This document shows, piece by piece, positions 23,101 to 33,555 of a stretch of 64,000 bases of DNA. The position numbers were made by a program, and so were the translations under genes. The stretch comes from Cyanodermella asteris. Lineage: Eukaryota > Ascomycota > Lecanoromycetes > Ostropales > Stictidaceae. The number at the start of each line of letters is the position of its first letter. Position 1 is the stretch's first letter. The notes beneath the pieces are model-generated. The model saw nothing but the letters and a program-made list of their open reading frames with translations. It searched no databases and was not told the DNA's origin. The DNA lies in assembly GCA_900618795.1 (NCBI GenBank), contig UYJD01000013.1, positions 904,537-968,536 of the forward strand, in the 5' to 3' direction.

Positions 23101-24164
23101 ACCACCTGTTGCCAAGTGAACACTTCCCTGGCAACGAGTCTATCATCCTCTGTCCATGCCGCCCACTTGTTCTTGAATGCAAGAGGCATATCTGCATCAT
23201 CCGCTTCGATTCCATGCCCAGCCTGGAAAAGTGTAAGGACCCACGTGCCATAAACCTCCCACAACGCCGTACTTCCAGCTTCCTGAGAGACCGCCTTCTC
23301 GCATAATCTGATGACCTCGGTGCACTCCTCGACCGAAAAAGCCAGGAGTTGGTGATCTTGTAACCGCTCTTGCCACAGCTCTTCTCCAATCGCAAAGCGC
23401 TCACTCATAGCATCGTTTGCGCCAAGCAGTTCCGTAACCAGCTCATACGAACGAGGATCCTGCCTAATCTCCTCCGATGCAGGGTCCAATGTGTGTGCTC
23501 GCAGTCCTCTTCTTAATAGCCGTGTCAGTCGTAAATGTGATTCGTAGGCATGTGGGTTCTCAGCCAGGTGGCCGAAAAGTTGAACGGCCTCTGAGAGCTC
23601 CGCGTCGGTCAGCGAAGCCGACTTCAAGTCTCTCCGCGGCGGTGGCTGCGGTTTCGGGGTGAGCTTGCTCATGTCGATGGAGCCCCGGGATCCGGAGTGC
23701 TGCCTGTGCATTTCCTCCAGCACTGGTCTTTGAAGTGGATTGCTGTCTTTCCGTACGGGCTGTGCTCGGGGTGCCTGCTGATGGTACTGTTGCTGCATGG
23801 AAGCCAGGTCGGCAAGCGTGTCCATGCCCGAGGTGGAAGCACGATGGAGAGACGGGCGCTGTTCCGTGGGCGGCGTGCCAACGGCCTGCGGCTGTGTATA
23901 CGACTGCGTCGAAAAGTTGCTGGCCAACGTGCTCGCGGAGAAGTTGCTGCCCGGGGACGAGGGCATCGGCGGCCGGTGCTGCATTGGGACATGGCGGGTA
24001 GGAGAGGCCATGGAGGAGGAGGCAGGTTGAGATCGGGACGATTGTCGAACGGCGGGAGACTCATTGCGGCTGCTTGCGCCAGGTCCAGTGACGGGCTTGG
24101 GCGACGCCGTCGTCGACTTTGACGGCGGCGCGTCCGAGGGCGACAGCAGCGCGCTGATGTCCAT
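20169..24164 (-). CDS. PRP24: U4/U6 snRNA-annealing factor, Prp24/SART3 type
   Basis: This protein helps U4 and U6 snRNAs anneal when snRNPs are recycled for splicing. A single exon gives 1331 aa from the ATG at 24164 (MDISALLSPSD). The frame continues open to 24419, but that extra 85-residue stretch lacks family character and is probably 5' UTR. Order: a disordered Ser/Pro-rich region (1-210), HAT-type helical repeats (about 250-720), a Lys/Arg/Glu-rich stretch, and four RRMs at about 841-915, 921-995, 1015-1091 and 1140-1208. RNP motifs such as TIVVRNLPL, LYAKDVDW and KGFAFVVF are visible. After a Gly-rich linker the last residues read SNADFKAMFLK, matching the C-terminal motif by which Prp24/SART3 binds the LSm ring. 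HAT repeats plus four RRMs plus that tail make the call secure. Confidence 0.93.
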   Translation of the reverse strand: MDISALLSPSDAPPSKSTTASPKPVTGPGASSRNESPAVRQSSRSQPASSSMASPTRHVPMQHRPPMPSSPGSNFSASTLASNFSTQSYTQPQAVGTPPTEQRPSLHRASTSGMDTLADLASMQQQYHQQAPRAQPVRKDSNPLQRPVLEEMHRQHSGSRGSIDMSKLTPKPQPPPRRDLKSASLTDAELSEAVQLFGHLAENPHAYESHLRLTRLLRRGLRAHTLDPASEEIRQDPRSYELVTELLGANDAMSERFAIGEELWQERLQDHQLLAFSVEECTEVIRLCEKAVSQEAGSTALWEVYGTWVLTLFQAGHGIEADDADMPLAFKNKWAAWTEDDRLVAREVFTWQQVVDVWRRGTQDTMYNINNSHVVWNKYFGLVLKDLEKSPSPQGVASARDLFERRLGTPHHKWEQTFQQFSQFVSSFVEPKKYEETMMWTKHKTQHAQAQYEARSVHEMKWRSAQQAQDQALEWAVVSEYLEFELGQSRKKKKFSFDLSKALYQRALLRFPHVTTLWEDLFLFLADELPEGPRARNMLPAMDRGTSHCPWSGTLWGHYIRAGELERLSFDEMSDIKHRASSKGLMDASPIEDHIIINTNWCSYLRRRAFEHDEVDEDELDVTEVGIRSALEETEIIGKRVEGDKYRGDSQYRLERIYIRFCTQVGDGAHIQTARSLWQKLIPRCGSSYEFWAWYFLWERFIWVKHPRDSNHSSTPRTASDVLKQGINNPTTDWPEKLIDDLLRHAEDYEDPAGQLSAIVTARKARKEVEKRRAREQEALQQQQGQALAKESESAFFNGKRKREDAEEAYDSAFKRSKPTPEEDTQMTGVQDPAPSQVKRDRENATIVVRNLPLNTHGRRVRNFFRDCGDIKSINVTDDGQTSTATIEFENGEDVLAALTRNGKDFEGQPIEVSVGTALTIWCANYPAVADEAYIRGLFEKHGDIVDIRFPSLKFNTHRRFCYIQFRTSEQAHAAVADLDGKPILEGDTQQKLIAKISDPSHRQNRSGALEEGRELYAKDVDWSATEDEVKEVFSKYGTVQSVRIPRNMAGKSKGFAFVVFATGDQAQAALELNKTKFKSRLLEVSVAESKTVKRSATTVVRDRVSASPSPSVTNGSTAGTTQDQGNKLSREEIAARTIALLGVPDTVNDARIRAITEPHGQLTKIILRPDHGGAIVEFADVASAGKASLALESTEIVPGRRIRTGTVADLLDAKAEKKDRSADGGKDKALAKDKSGKRAGTETKSHFGAGSGVVRRPGQQVGRRGGLGVKRGGAALGGPRAGNGDGGGGVQAEKKTGDEGAASANGDGAGSHDEDAKPKSNADFKAMFLK

Positions 24165-25779
24165 GACAGTCAGGCACGAGCTGGTCTGCCAGTCGACTCT
24201 GAAGAGAGGATTGGGACAGGCAGCTTTCACAAAAGTGGTCGACCCAAAGGTAGAGGCTGGCGGGAACAACTCCGACCAGCCATATAGAAACGCTGTCTCG
24301 GATGTGCGACAGCGCAGGGTATGCAGCAGGCGAGAGGCAGCGAGGTGAGGATGGAGACGAGGCGGAAGCAGCGAAGCAGAGCCTTGAGCTGAATTGATTA
24401 AAGTTGACGCTGACGGCACGAACGACGGTGGGCAAAGGATGGCGTTGCTGGACCGAGCTCACTCTCACGCTCTTTCAGCGCCGCGATCCAAAAACGACAG
24501 TCCAATATCTTACGCCATGAACAAGTTCGCGGTGAGCGTCTTGTCAGCACAATGGGCCACCAGTGCCGACACCGCAGCGACGTGGAGCAACGGGGGCCAC
24601 CAATCAAGCCAGTATTCCTCTTTGTTCTGTCATCCCTACACACGCATGCCCACTGGCGCTGTCGCCAATGTAGCCTCAGCTCTTCCATCAGGCTCCGCTT
24701 TACGAACACATGTTGCTGCAGGTATACACCGTCTTTTGACGGCTGCTATGGCAGTTCGAAGCGTCTTTGCACTTTCCTCGCACAAACAGCAGGCCATGTG
24801 ACGAGCTCTGGTCTTTGTCCTACAGGCTACAGCGCCACCGTGATGTTCCCGTCTCACGAAATTGATCTCGTGGTTCTGGCGAGCGATGGAGCGGGCCTAG
24901 AACACCGGCGAACCGTCCGGCCGTTGGAACCTGACCATTGACAGCGCTCGAGGCTCGCCGCTTCCGAGACATCTTTCTGGAAAAAGGTGTGCCTCGTTGC
25001 GATCCACCTTGCGCTACCTTACTTCGGCAGCATCTGCCGAGAGCTGATGCACGGCTTGGGACTAAGACAGAAGACAGCATGCCGACAGAGTCAATCAGGA
25101 AGATGATGGTCTGCTTTTGCTCGTCTCCTCCACAAGTATCGCAGCCTGCCATATAGATTTGCCATCTTGTCTCGTGGCCAACTGCTGGGAAGGCTACGGC
25201 TGTTGGGTGAGCCTTACTCCCCACTAGGCCTCGTTATTTGCTTCGGGACAAGCTCCGTTTCCTGTCTAAGCTTTAAACAGCCGTCGCCGCCCAGTGCATT
25301 CGAGGAATTCGCTTCTAGTCATGGCCAGCCTACCGGGACAAAAGTCTCGACGATCACCGATTCTCATTCCAATGACAAGTGTACTGGCCAGCAAGATGCT
25401 TGATGATGCCTTCGGACAACGGGACGACTTCAGGATGCTCTAAACGTTTCTGTGCATTACTGCTACCTGCGACCAGAGATCTGAATGCTGTAAAAACATA
25501 ATCGCGCCGTGGATTCTGCAATCCTGCAGCTTGCGTATTGTGCTTGACGTTTTACCTGGATCCATCGAGGAATTGCGGCCGACAACTGACGTCCACATTC
25601 GTTTATTGGGACGACTGTGCGTTCCCCTTTCTATTCGAGGTCCATTTCACGGCTTGGAGCTTTGATGCCCCAAATTCAAAGGAACACAGCATTCGCACAG
25701 ACGCTGTGAAGATGTCATTCATCTTCGCAGCCGGGAGAAGACCTGATTCACCTTTTCGTCGAGCAGCTAATTATCAGCC
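24165..25779. other. upstream region of the Prp24-type gene
   Basis: About 1.6 kb between the start of the splicing-factor gene and the remnant NLR-type gene. Short open frames are present in all phases, but none has a recognisable product. No repeats were noticed. Confidence 0.4.
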
Positions 25780-25782
25780 AGG

Positions 25783-27950
25783 TCAGAAACTGTCCGGTAA
25801 ACCAACAAAGGCATCTCCTAGGAAAGAAGAGCAGGACTGAGGAAATTTAGGTCGTCCAGTTATATTGAAGGCTCTCCTTGACGGTGCAGCGCTTGCTCGG
25901 TTCCACGACGAGAAGAAGATCAATGAGATCCAAGACAGGATCCCCAACGCTGTCCCAGTATGGAGAAGGATGATCGAATCACCCGCCTGGGATCTGCTGA
26001 GATAGCGTTTAAGGGTTTTCCTCGCTGTACAGCTCACCCGAGAAGGGAGGGAAGCCGCAAAGATAGATGTAGAGAACCACGCCGCATGACAACACGTCAA
26101 CACCAAATCCGTATTTCCGGGCTGTGTTATATTCCAGAATCTCGGGAGCAACGTCTGAGCTCAAGTTCGCAAAATCGATACCTCATGCTTGAACCAGTTG
26201 ATAATGTACAGCTGGGCTTGCCGCGCGGAGCGGTAGCGTAATTCTTCCGGATCTGTGCCAAGTTCTGTTACCAATCCGAAATCGGCCAGCTTCACGGTCT
26301 GATTCTTGTTGGCGAGAAGGATGCTTTCGGACTTGATGTCCTGTGAGCTTTGCCATGTCCCTGCTACTTTCCGTCAGACTAGCGCCCAAGCTACTTGCTT
26401 GCCGAAAGTCGGGTTGAATGTATTCTTACCAGGGCATCGATGACAGAGAACATCTGCAGAAGGAGCCGTCAAATTTCGTCTTCCGTAAATTTCTGCTTGG
26501 AGACAAAACAATTGAAGATCTCTCCGTCCTTTACCAACTCCATTACGAACCTCATTGCGCGTTCCTCATAGTCGAGAAAGGCTTCTCGGATGTGCAGTAG
26601 GTTCTAATGCGAATGTTCTCGCATCAAGAGCATCATTCGAATTTCGCTCAGCCGGGCATCTTTGTGGGTCCGGCCACTCTGCACTTTGGTTGCGTATCTG
26701 ATCCCTGTGAATCCATTGCGACATACGAAGACTTCAGCAGAGTGTCCTTTGCCTATCTCCTGTTCCACGTCGTAGCGACTGTAGAAGCCTATCCGATAGG
26801 TGAAGCCTCTAACCTCTTCCGCTCGCTCCCAAAATCCCTATTCGTCTTTGGTTTGGGTGGAGATCCCCTGGATGGCGGGTAGCTGACTTGCACGCGCAGA
26901 GAGCTGTCTGTTGAGTGGCATGGCCGCCACTTTCTAGTGTTTGATGGTAATCCCCTGTACGAGTTGAGGGAATCCCTTTCTGGGTGCTATAGTGGAGACT
27001 CGGCGGCCGGCTCGTCACCCAGATAGTATAGCCCCGTGGTCCACCAGGAGGTGGACTATCCCTTCCAACCCGTTGCATATCGCGATACTGCAGGCAGTGT
27101 CTCCCCCAGCTTGTCTCAGAATTGGCCTCAACGGTTGTCGTGAGAACAGCTTCAACGGTCTCGAGATTGCCACTGGTGACTCCGGCCATGAGCGTCGTCC
27201 ACTGATTGAATGCTCCGAGGGTGACATTGGCGCCTCCGGCGATGACGGCTTGAAGCACGTCGGTGTTTTCCACTTTCGCTACACGGTGTGTCGCGGTTTC
27301 TTTGCGTCTGATACTTGGCGTCGACATTGGCTCCTTTGTCGAGCAGGGACCTGAACAGTTTATCTGTTGCCGCGAGCTGCTGCCATCGCTTCCTGCTCGT
27401 TCAATGGCATGAGCCATAGTTGATCATAGCTGAACCAAGATCAGGAAGCTCAAACGTGACGGCTGGTAATAATGCCGATACGGCCTTTGGGAATTCCTGG
27501 CTCCAAATGGGCGCGACGGGTGTTGTTGATGGAAGCGATTTGAGTTGCAACCCGAATTGCAACATTGTTTACTACAAATTTCAGCACCCTCGTTTCCAGC
27601 TCCAAACTGGGCTTGACATCCGAGCCCCAGAACCCTCCGGCGTAATCCAGGAATGGGTACGGGTCGAGACGTTCCTGCATTGATGCATCGTCATGGTAAA
27701 ATCCATTCGCAAATTTCGGTTGCATCAGATAGCTTAGTGATGCTCGCGTTATGGTCTCCTTTGCGACGTAGACATGTCCACTTCGAGTCCGTTCCAGGCA
27801 ATCCTGAGCGGTGTAATGTGCTGTCCTGGTGATCTTCGACTGGTTTTCCACAACAATGAGGCCGCCGCAAATGCTTGCGAAAGTGTCTACGTCTGGCAAA
27901 TCATCGTCCTGCAACAAATAAAGGTCGTTGCGAAAGTCCCGGAACATCTG
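25783..27950 (-). pseudogene. broken NLR-type gene: winged helix, ankyrin repeats, Ser/Thr kinase
   Basis: Reading 27950 down to 25783, three family segments follow in order. First is the winged-helix region that follows NACHT domains in fungal ankyrin proteins (DLPDVDTFASICGGL, TRTAHYTAQDCLERTR, 27947-27450). Next are at least two ankyrin repeats (LETVEAVL, GDTACSIAICNGLEGIVHLL, about 27300-27010). Last is a kinase domain (about 26810-25830) with glycine loop IGKGHSAEVF, a Lys in YATK, a DIK catalytic-loop remnant, LADFGL with the DFG motif, APEIL and [11 protein letters not shown]. The frame changes several times and there are in-frame stops inside the kinase and between domains, at least five breaks in all. 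The NACHT part is missing. The kinase resembles the Rad53/CAMK type. The reading-frame residues are still well conserved, so loss looks fairly recent. Confidence 0.75.
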
Positions 27951-28311
27951 CCTACACTAATATGTCTAAAGCGCCTCAATGACGACTGCTATAAGTTCTT
28001 TTACAAGTTGATGTCTACGTATCTCACGAGATACTACCAGACATTGATGACCAAGTAGCTGACGTAGAATATTGAGAGCTGTTCTCGACCGTATGTGCAC
28101 CACGGCTTCCGATTACCCGCCTTGCGCTCCATGCTTCCGCATGATGTCACTCATACATTGCCATGACATGCGATGACATTCCCAGAAACAAAAGTTGGCA
28201 TCTGTCTCGTAAGAACGACTATGCACTGTTGAATACACATTTCCCATCGACGTTGTAGACTCTCCCGGACCAAACTTCTCCATCATCTACAGCGGCCCGA
28301 AGTGGTCCACA
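27951..28311. other. upstream region of the dehydratase-like gene
   Basis: About 0.36 kb. The part next to the pseudogene may contain decayed sequence of its missing NACHT region, but I could not recognise it. No other feature. Confidence 0.35.
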
Positions 28312-29435
28312 ATGGTGTTTACTGACCAGACGCTGGGGAATATTCCAACCTCATATGCCACTGTTTCTATAGACAATCCGCCGTTTTTGTCATTACCAGA
28401 GAAGTTGACAGCTATCTCAGAGGCTGGTAAGAGTCTCCGTGTCATGCACCTCGGCTTTTCTGTGATTCATGTTCGGCACAACGGCTTATACTCTACCATC
28501 CAGGTTTCCAAGCCATAGAGCTCGACTTTCCCGACCTCGTCTCATTCGCCTCCGAGCACCTCTCCAAATCGGTGAAAGAAGATGCATACGACGATCTCGT
28601 AAACGCCGGTCACGAGGTATCCCGCCTCTGCCGGAACCAGAACCTCAAGATCCTCATGCTCCAGCCCTTCTCCGAGTTCGAAGGCTACCCGCCAGGCTCC
28701 CCAGAACGAGTCGACGCCTTTTCCCGCGCCCGCGGCTGGATTCGGATCATGGAGGCCGTCGGCACGGATATGCTGCAAGTCGACTCTACCGACGCCGAGA
28801 ACATCACCTCGGATTGGAACGAACTCGCCGTCGATCTGCGAGAGTTGGCGGACATGCTCGCGGCGAAGAGGTTTCGAATGTGTTATGAGAACTGGTGCTG
28901 GGCAACGCATGCGCCGGATTGGAGGGACGTGTGGAGAATGGTGCAGTTGATCGATAGGCCGAATGTGGGACTGTGTTTGGATACGTTTCAGTCTGCGGGC
29001 GGGGAATGGGCGGATCCGACGACTGATTCGGGCCGTATCGAGGGAATCGGAAAGCAGGAGCTGGAGGAAAAGTGGTTGGCGAGTCTGAGGGAGCTGGCGG
29101 CGACAGTGCCCAGGGACAGAATCTATCTTTTACAGGTTTCGGATGGGTATAGACCGATCACGGACCTGAAGAAAGAGGCTGAGGAAGCTGGGATGCGGGT
29201 CAGGGGGCAGTGGAGCATGGCGTACAGACCTATGCCGTACGACGGTGGTTACTTGCCGATCGAGCAGTTTACGAGAGCCGTTCTCGACACCGGCTTCAGG
29301 AGCTGGTTCTCCTTGGAAGTGTTCGATGGGGGCCCCAACGGGAAAGGAAGGAAGAAGGATGCCAGGCAATACTTGGCAGCTGCAAGGAAAAGCATCGACA
29401 AATTACTTGAAAGCTCAGAGAAGGTAACTTTGTAG
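28312..29435 (+). CDS. 3-dehydroshikimate dehydratase-like TIM-barrel enzyme
   Basis: A sugar phosphate isomerase/epimerase (AP endonuclease 2) superfamily protein, closest in layout to fungal 3-dehydroshikimate dehydratase (QA-4), which makes protocatechuate in quinate use. Two exons, 28312-28426 and 28504-29435, join in phase 1 across a GT-AG intron and give 348 aa, the usual length. The exon 1 end and exon 2 start combine into SEAGFQAIELDFPDL, a conserved barrel strand. Further family blocks are LKILMLQPFSEFEGYP, MLQVDS, MCYENWCW (metal-ligand Glu), VGLCLDTFQSAGGEWADPT (Asp ligand), IYLLQVSDGYRP and WFSLEVFDGG (Glu ligand). No other quinate-pathway genes adjoin, so the substrate is uncertain; a related sugar isomerase or epimerase role is possible. 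Confidence 0.82.
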
Positions 29436-29577
29436 TCGGCATGCATTCGATAAGGAACGGTCTTGCCGCCCTTGCAAGTCATGTTGTACAGAGGTTCTCA
29501 TATATATGCGTCGTGCTCAAGTCGAAATGTGCTTGGTCTATGCTTCTATGCTGTAGGTTTCGTTGTAGGAGCGTGGC

Positions 29578-30985
29578 TCACTTCCGCCGCTTCATCGTCT
29601 TTTCACACATTTCGACCAGGCCAGATTTCGCCTCCGAGTCGGGGAAGCCTGAGATGCCTGCAACGGCCTTGTCGGCGTAGTCCTGTGCCAATGCACGTGT
29701 TTGTTCGATGCCTCCGCTGGCAAGGACAAGATCACGCGCCTGTGTGCGTTAGCTGCATTCTTGGTCGTTTACATTTCCAACCCTGACTTACCCGCTGGAC
29801 ATCGTCCTTCTTTCCGAACTTTCTACCCACCAGCTCGCCGAGTTCCGCGTGTTCCCGCCAAGCAAATAGCAGAGGTGCAGTCGCAAGTCCGAGCTCGAGG
29901 TCAGCATTTGCTGGCTTGCCCAATTCGCTACCAGACACAGTGTAGTCCAACATGTCATCTACCAACTGAAAGGCCAAGCCTAAGTTTCGCCCGTAATTGT
30001 ACGCCGCATCAACTGCCTCTTGCTCACAGCCTCCCAACAGCGCCGCAGCCCGACAGCTTTTGCTGATCAAGGACGCAGACTTGAGGTAAGTTTTCTGCAA
30101 ATAGTACTCGAACGTCTTTGAAGTGTAGATTGGGTTTTTCTCGTCATCCGCAGTGTTTTGCAGCTGCATGAATTCTCCTTCAATCAGGTTGGCAATCACT
30201 GTCGCCAGTAACTCGGTGACCTCAGGGTTCCGAAGCCGCGCAAGCGCTACAGAAGCTCGCCCAAGAAGGAAGTCGCCAGCCAAAACAGCCATCTTATTGC
30301 CAAACGCGATGTTCGCAGAGGGCGACGATCGCCTCGTTGTAGAATTGTCAAGGACATCGTCGTGTAGGAGGGATGCAGTGTGGATCAGCTCTGTGATCTC
30401 CGCGAGCCGACATTGGGAAGATAGGATGTCTGAGGAGGATGGAGTCACGGACGGCGGATCGGTCAGGGAGGCTTGCGGTATGTCGGGGTTGATGTCGCTG
30501 AGTATGTGAGCGGGGGATATCGAAGTGTCGATAGATTGCGAGCTCGCAGATGAGCTTTTGGGAGTCAGGGCTGTGGCACGAGACATGAGAAGTACGAGGA
30601 GCGGCCGTACGTGTTTTCCTTCTGATTGTGTATAGTATTTTGCCACAGTGTCCAAGATCGGGTGCCCTGAGCCCAAGAGAGATCGTATGTTCTTGGAGAG
30701 TCCCTTCAACTCGTCTGCGACGGCCTTCAAAGGGTCAACCGCTAGCCCATGCAATGCTGGGTCGACTTTGCTCCTGGCATGAAGCACATCGCGTGCCACA
30801 GCGGCAGCTTGCGCTAGAGTCGATTGCTCTCGTCGGCATGTCGGAGCTGTCTTTCGAGTTGTAGATATGCTTCTCGGAGTCTGTACTGAGTTCCAGGGCT
30901 GGTGGCAGCTGGGACACAACGCGGAGCGACTTTTTGGGTGACTTCGTGAGAATTCCCTAAGCCATGATGCATTCGATGCTCGCAT
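29578..30985 (-). CDS. COQ1: mitochondrial polyprenyl diphosphate synthase (COQ1 type)
   Basis: It builds the long isoprenoid tail of ubiquinone in mitochondria. Two exons, 30985-29792 and 29739-29578, are separated by a 52-nt GT-AG intron in phase 0; the protein is 451 aa. The short second exon encodes the conserved C-terminus (from ARDLVLASGG to EKTMKRRK). The Arg/Ser-rich first 50 residues look like a mitochondrial targeting sequence. The two Asp-rich motifs of trans-prenyltransferases are present: DDVLD at 209-213 and DDMLD at 343-347, with GKHVRPLL and KTYLKSASLISKS between and around them. An insertion of about 45 Ser/Pro-rich residues before the first Asp motif is also found in other mould proteins of this type. 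It is tail to tail with the dehydratase-like gene. Confidence 0.95.
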
Positions 30986-32172
30986 AGTAGTTTCCGCAAC
31001 AAAGTCTTCGGAGCTTTGCAGACTGCTCGGTCAAGATCGAAAGCATGCACGTCAACACAAAGCTAGCAGATCAAGAAGAACAAGGAGTCGCGCATGAGGA
31101 GGCTCGCGCACGTCCGATGCTGAGGAGATGGAGGACTGTCCGCAATGAAGCAAAGAGCTCAAGCTCCATTGTGAGCGACAATCCGAGCAGATCCGCGCTC
31201 GAAAATCTTTCGGAAGGAATACTCGGTTCTTGGCATCGCTCTCGCTTCGACATTCTTTGTCTCGAGGTCCTTCTTGACCACAACATTCTGACGGGCTCGA
31301 CTGAAACCCCCAGATAAGATATCATGGTAGGCGTGGATGAACGTGCTACTGTATGCTCTTCACTAGCGATTGTGCTTGCAACCATGTACCACTTGCGATG
31401 AACCTCCGATGCACTCCCCCCCGGGCCCCCCCTCTCGGTAGTGTGGGAGTCACTGCGGTCTACCTTAAACACAACGCGGCCCTCTCTTGAACTTGCAGAA
31501 CATTGGAGGTTGGCCCTCGTGCATGCAAATTGATCTGGCTGATGGGAAGACCTGAGATGATCAGACGCGACTGTGCCTCTATACTGTGGCGAGTCTAGCT
31601 CCAAAATTTGAAGCTAGATTACGTCCTGTCAGCCACAATCCGTGAGGGAACCAAGCTTTTCTTACGCTAGTAGCGTCGCAGAGCTTTGGCGATCGTCTCC
31701 AGTACTCAAAGGGTGTATGGAAGTCACAAGGAGACTCCGAACTTCTGTGTCCTTTCAGCTAACTTGGGGCCTTACCAGACATGATTTTCTTACACTTGTC
31801 ATATAATGCACCCTTACGATTATGGATCAGGTCAAGGGACTTTGCCAGCAAATCACGGCTGATATTGTTGACCATTCTGGCTAAGGAAGCCCATCGCTGT
31901 ACTCGCTGGGCTAGACACTTTCCTCAGCCTAGAGGTTCGCACTGAAAGTGAATGTTGAGGAGGATCAAGATCGCACTTTCCAAACCCACTTTCGCTGCCA
32001 TTCAAAACTACATGTAGAGCCTGCTTATGACCTTAAAACATATCAGCTTTGCCCTGCTTCTTGCTTTTTTCCCGTCTCTTCTTCTATTTCGCGGACCCAA
32101 CTTGCAGTTATTTACTCTACGGCTACATTTGTGTACGTTTCAAGTGACTCCATCCAACCCTACCTCCGCAAA
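30986..32172. other. intergenic region upstream of COQ1, nothing recognised
   Basis: About 1.2 kb. A 177-codon minus frame (31071-31604) has no family features and a composition unlike the neighbouring genes, so I do not call it. A short C/G run lies near 31420-31435. No tRNA-like cloverleaf was seen. Confidence 0.4.
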
Positions 32173-33010
32173 ATGACAGGTAACTCAAGCAATCGGTCCA
32201 CGGGGGACTGTTCACAGGTGAAGTGCCTGTCACCGAGGCTGCATCTGCAAACAGCAGAAGCCCCTTCGACGGACGCTCATGCAAGTACACTCACCAAAAA
32301 AAACCGCTTTCTGCTGTGAATCTTGTCAGTGCACTGGAGGCGCAATTCCCAGTGTGGACGGCCAGTGCCATTGCCATGATAAAGTGCCCCCTTACCTCTG
32401 CGGATGTTGCAGCTACTGTCCACGAAAAGCAAACCACACCAGAATGCCTGAACGCGTCAAGACTAGCGATTTGAGCGAGTGCCGGAAAGGCTCCTGCAAG
32501 TGCAAGGCCGAGCCGACGGTAGGTAAGGCGCCTGCCGCCTCAGACCGCGAGGAAACCGACGATGATGTTTTAGCCGTGGCGAGGGCAACGCTGAATATGG
32601 AACTCACTTCTCCGGTGGGAGGTGTTCCATGCCCAAAAACCCTCACGGAAGTGGCACAATTAGCAGAAAAAGCAGAAGAGGAGAGATGGTTTGGCTGGAG
32701 GGGAGAAGGACAATGAGAAGAGCCGGGACAAGGTGCCGAAAGTGGTGGGAAGTTCCTCGGCTAGGAAGTTAATTATGAACAGAGAACGATTGGATAAGTG
32801 GTTGGTGAAGGTGGACAAAAGCGATCCGCCAAAGTCTTCAACGTCCGATGAAGCAGCCCTGGATGTCCTCAGATCAGCAAGCGAACGCTGCCTGCAGACG
32901 CGATTTCAAAGTTCGATCTCGAGAGTGGAGTCAAGCGTCATATTCAGCTGTTGGACACTGTCATATTCTGCAAATGGCTAGAATGGACCATATCGCACGG
33001 CTACGGTACC
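32173..33010 (+). other. cysteine-rich locus with metallothionein-like spacing, gene model unresolved
   Basis: In one + frame, from about 32218 to 32716, cysteines cluster in metal-thiolate style: CHRGCIC, CCESCQC, CHCH, CGCCSYC, then ECRKGSCKCK, 16 cysteines within about 100 residues. An ATG at 32279 opens part of this frame; an ATG at 32173 with a short intron could supply the start, but I cannot fix it. Downstream, protein-like sequence continues in other frames: a Lys/Asp/Ser-rich block from about 32680, then a block containing HIQLLDTVIFCKWLEWT near 32930. The frame changes could be introns, indels or decay. A metal-binding role is inference from the Cys spacing only. The sequence is longer than classic fungal metallothioneins. 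Confidence 0.4.
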
Positions 33011-33555
33011 TCGATTGCGCAAGTAAGTTGGGCCAATTCCAATACTGGTGTTGGCATCAGACGCGATGGAGCATCTCAAATGGTTGGGTGAATGGGTGTG
33101 AGCTTGCACTCGATATCGATACAGACGCAGTGGCAATGGGATCTTGCAGCGCGTTTTCTTACTAGAACTTTCACAAGCGACTTGCTTCGGCGCTCTAAGG
33201 GCGCCCGATGCTGTTCGTATAATACATCTCTGGTCTTTTAGCTTCGGTAATCATGCACGAACGCGTCCAAAGAACCGACGTCTCCCGTGCTAGAGAATAT
33301 GAAATGAAGCCGTTATCATTTAATGCCATGCCAGACTGACATTGCAAGGACGTTCCTGGCACCCAAATGTAGTGTCTATGGTGTACAATCGTCCGTGGGC
33401 TTGAAAGCGAATTCGGTTCCAAAAATATAGAAGCACTCTTGATCCGCAACAGTGCGGTACGTCCCGGAAGCCTTCCAGCATCAATAAACGAGGGTCTGTC
33501 CTGTACAGACGCACTCCTGGAAGGTGAACTAGGCTCATAATAGGCTTGCCCAAGT
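33011..33555. other. 3' intergenic region, nothing recognised
   Basis: Spacer between the Cys-rich locus (+) and the 3' end of the F-box gene (-). The minus frame at 33195-33731 is only partly real; its last exon use is covered by the F-box gene. Confidence 0.4.

Noticed and set aside
24165-24419. 85-residue N-terminal extension of the Prp24-type protein
   Set aside because: Open frame only; MDISALLSPSD at 24164 is a better start and the upstream composition is unlike coding sequence of the gene.
31071-31604. 177-codon minus frame upstream of COQ1
   Set aside because: No recognisable motif, odd composition and no splice or start support.
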